Origin: Nocardia seriolae NBRC 15557
GTDB taxonomy: Bacteria > Actinomycetota > Actinomycetes > Mycobacteriales > Mycobacteriaceae
Direction of reading: 5' to 3'
DNA: 42,734 bases
NCBI RefSeq assembly: GCF_007990715.1
Contig: NZ_BJWY01000055.1
Span: 1 to 42,734 of the forward strand
Below the pieces are notes generated by a model. The model did no database searches. It saw nothing but the letters and a program-made list of their open reading frames with translations, and was not told the origin of the DNA. This document shows, piece by piece, positions 41,066-42,734 of the stretch; within the stretch, counting starts at the first letter, position 1; each line of letters begins with the position of its first letter. A program made the position numbers and the translations under genes.

Positions 41066-42731
41066 ATGGCAACCACGGTACATCGATCCAAGACCGCCGA
41101 TCGGCTGGCGGCGCAGGCCGACGCTGCGGATGAGCGGTACCGAGCTGCCGCATTCCTGAAAAGATCGATCAACAAGGTCTTTCCGACCCACTGGTCGTTC
41201 CTGCTCGGAGAAATAGCGCTCTACAGCTTCATCATTCTGCTGCTCTCCGGCGTCTATTTGACCTTGTATTTCGATCCGTCCATGCAGGACGTGACCTACA
41301 ACGGGTCCTATCAGCCGCTGCGCGGGGTCACCATGTCCCGCGCCTACGAGACCGCGCTGAATATCTCCTTCGACGTCCGCGGCGGACTGTTCGTGCGGCA
41401 GGTGCACCACTGGGCCGCACTGCTTTTCACCGCGTCCATGATCATCCACATGTGCCGGGTGTTCTTCACCGGCGCGTTCCGCAAGCCGCGCGAGGCCAAC
41501 TGGGTGATCGGCGCGCTGCTGTTCATCATGGCCATGTTCGAGGGCTTCTTCGGCTACTCGCTGCCCGACGACCTGCTCTCGGGCACCGGCCTGCGCGCCG
41601 CCTTCGCCGGCATCACGCTGGGCAGCCCGGTCATCGGCACCTGGTTGCACTGGCTCATGTTCGGCGGGGACTTCCCCGGCACCATCATCATTCCGCGGCT
41701 CTACATCGCGCACGTCCTGCTGCTGCCCGAAATCATGCTGGCGCTCATCGGGGTTCACATCGCGCTGGTCTGGTATCAGAAGCACACCCAGTACCCGGGG
41801 CCGGGCCGCAGCGAGAAGAACGTGATCGGCACCCGCATCGTGCCGGTGTTCTCGCTGGACCAGGGCGCCTACTTCGCCTTCACCCTGGGCGTGCTGGCCA
41901 TCATGGGCGGGCTGCTGCAGATCAATCCGATCTGGAACCTGGGGCCCTACAACCCCTCCCAGGTGTCGGCCGGCACCCAGCCCGACTTCTACATGATGTG
42001 GACCGACGGCTTCCTGCGCCTGTTCCCGGCCTGGGAGGCCTACCCCTTCGGGCACACCGTCCCGGGCGCGTTCTCGGTGGCGCTGTTCATGCCGCTGATC
42101 TTCACGCTGATCATCGCCTACCCGTGGATAGAGAAGCGGCCTCACCGGTGATCGGGCCCGGCACAATCTGCTGCAGCGCCCGCGCGATGTGCCGGTGCGC
42201 ACCGCAATCGGGGCCATGTCGCTGAGCTTCTATCTGATCCTCACGCTGGCCTGCGTCAACGACATCATCGCCTTCAAGTTCGACATCTCGCTCAATGCCA
42301 CCACCTGGGCCTTCCGCATCGGCCTGCTGACCATCCCGCCGCTGGTTTACACCGCCGCCTACCGGCTGTGCCTGGGCCTGCAGCGCAGCGACCGCTCGAT
42401 CCTCGAGCACGGCATCGAAACCGGTGTGGTGCGGCGGCTTCCGCACGGCGAGTACATCGAAGTGCATCAGCCGCTGGGTCCGGCCGACGAGCACGGGCAT
42501 CCGATTCCCCTGGAGTACCAGGGCGCGCACGTGCCCCGGAAGATGAACGAACTGGGCATCGCGGGGCGGCCGGGCACGGGCGCGTTCTTCCGCGCGGATC
42601 CGGAGGCGGAGCGGGAGGTCAACGCCGCCAACGACCGCGAGGCCGAGCACGCCCAGTTGGCGGTGCTACGCCGGGCGCAGCAGGACGCCGCGGGCAACGG
42701 CCGGTCCGGCAACGGACACCAACCGATCTAG
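41066..42731 (+). pseudogene. qcrB: Stand-alone cytochrome bc1 subunit QcrB, one-base frameshift
   Basis: The first 357 residues are a good actinobacterial QcrB: b-heme histidines His114/His128 (VHHW, IIHM) and His216/His231 (IAHVLL, GVHIAL), and the quinol-site motif PDFY at 305-308. The frame ends at a TGA at about 42151. The normal continuation (LTGDRARHNLLQRPRDVPVR and on to a C-terminus with LPHGEYIEVHQPLGP) follows one base out of frame and runs to 42731. Removing one C near 42136-42142 restores about 555 codons. The gene lacks qcrC, qcrA and ctaE upstream: the flanking gene is a divergent acyltransferase. It is therefore a second, orphan copy. The ATG at 41066 is chosen over the GTG at 41057 because GGGGTG precedes it. 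Either a true mutation or a sequencing error. Confidence 0.85.
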
Positions 42732-42734
42732 TAC

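Overview
The window comes from a high-GC actinomycete of the order Mycobacteriales, most likely a Nocardia or close relative. Grounds: strong G/C bias at third codon positions; many GTG/TTG and probable leaderless starts; a PknK-type kinase with an ATPase module; a complete fadA-fadB beta-oxidation pair; a wax ester/TAG synthase-like protein; an actinobacterial QcrB; and a pair of secreted glycine-zipper proteins of a kind I associate with Nocardia. The backbone has the same order as the M. tuberculosis Rv3719-Rv3720-dnaZX-aspC(Rv3722c)-ffs-Rv3723 neighbourhood, opened up here by accessory blocks.

Layout. 1-3.2 kb: an SLC13/ArsB-like permease divergent from a broken TIR-WD40 gene. 3.4-6.2 kb: an FAD oxidoreductase and cyclopropane-synthase-like methyltransferase operon, probably for 10-methyl-branched fatty acids. 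6.2-15.1 kb, all minus strand: a membrane-anchored esterase, PknK-like kinase, fadB and fadA. 15.4-18.2 kb: dnaX, with a consensus Crp site just upstream. 18.3-19.5 kb: a structured leader with a candidate small ORF, then an unknown gene. 19.5-20.9 kb: amt behind a GlnR box. 20.9-25.0 kb: a proline-rich zinc metallopeptidase, a DUF2207 protein and an orphan Imm49 immunity protein.

25-33.1 kb is the most unusual region. A ROK regulator is preceded by a candidate leader peptide with adjacent cysteines. It converges on a minus-strand operon: flavin reductase, amino-acid ABC permease, a chimeric ABC ORF, a 67-aa ORF, DppC-like permease, double ATPase and luciferase-like monooxygenase. Regulator class plus flavin monooxygenase, reductase and two importers suggest an organosulfur scavenging locus (inference). 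The chimeric ORF joins the first third of an amino-acid ABC ATPase in frame to the last three quarters of a DppB permease, and both substrate-binding proteins are missing, so a deletion appears to have gutted both importers.

33.3-36.5 kb: tandem paralogous secreted proteins, an HhH-GPD repair protein and a methyltransferase. 36.6-39.5 kb: aspC, SRP RNA, the Rv3723-like membrane protein and tRNA-Ser(GGA). 39.5 kb to the end: a WS/DGAT-like acyltransferase and a stand-alone qcrB with a single-base frameshift. No CRISPR array, rRNA, transposase or phage gene was recognised. Identifications are by reading the sequence and recalling protein families; no search was run.
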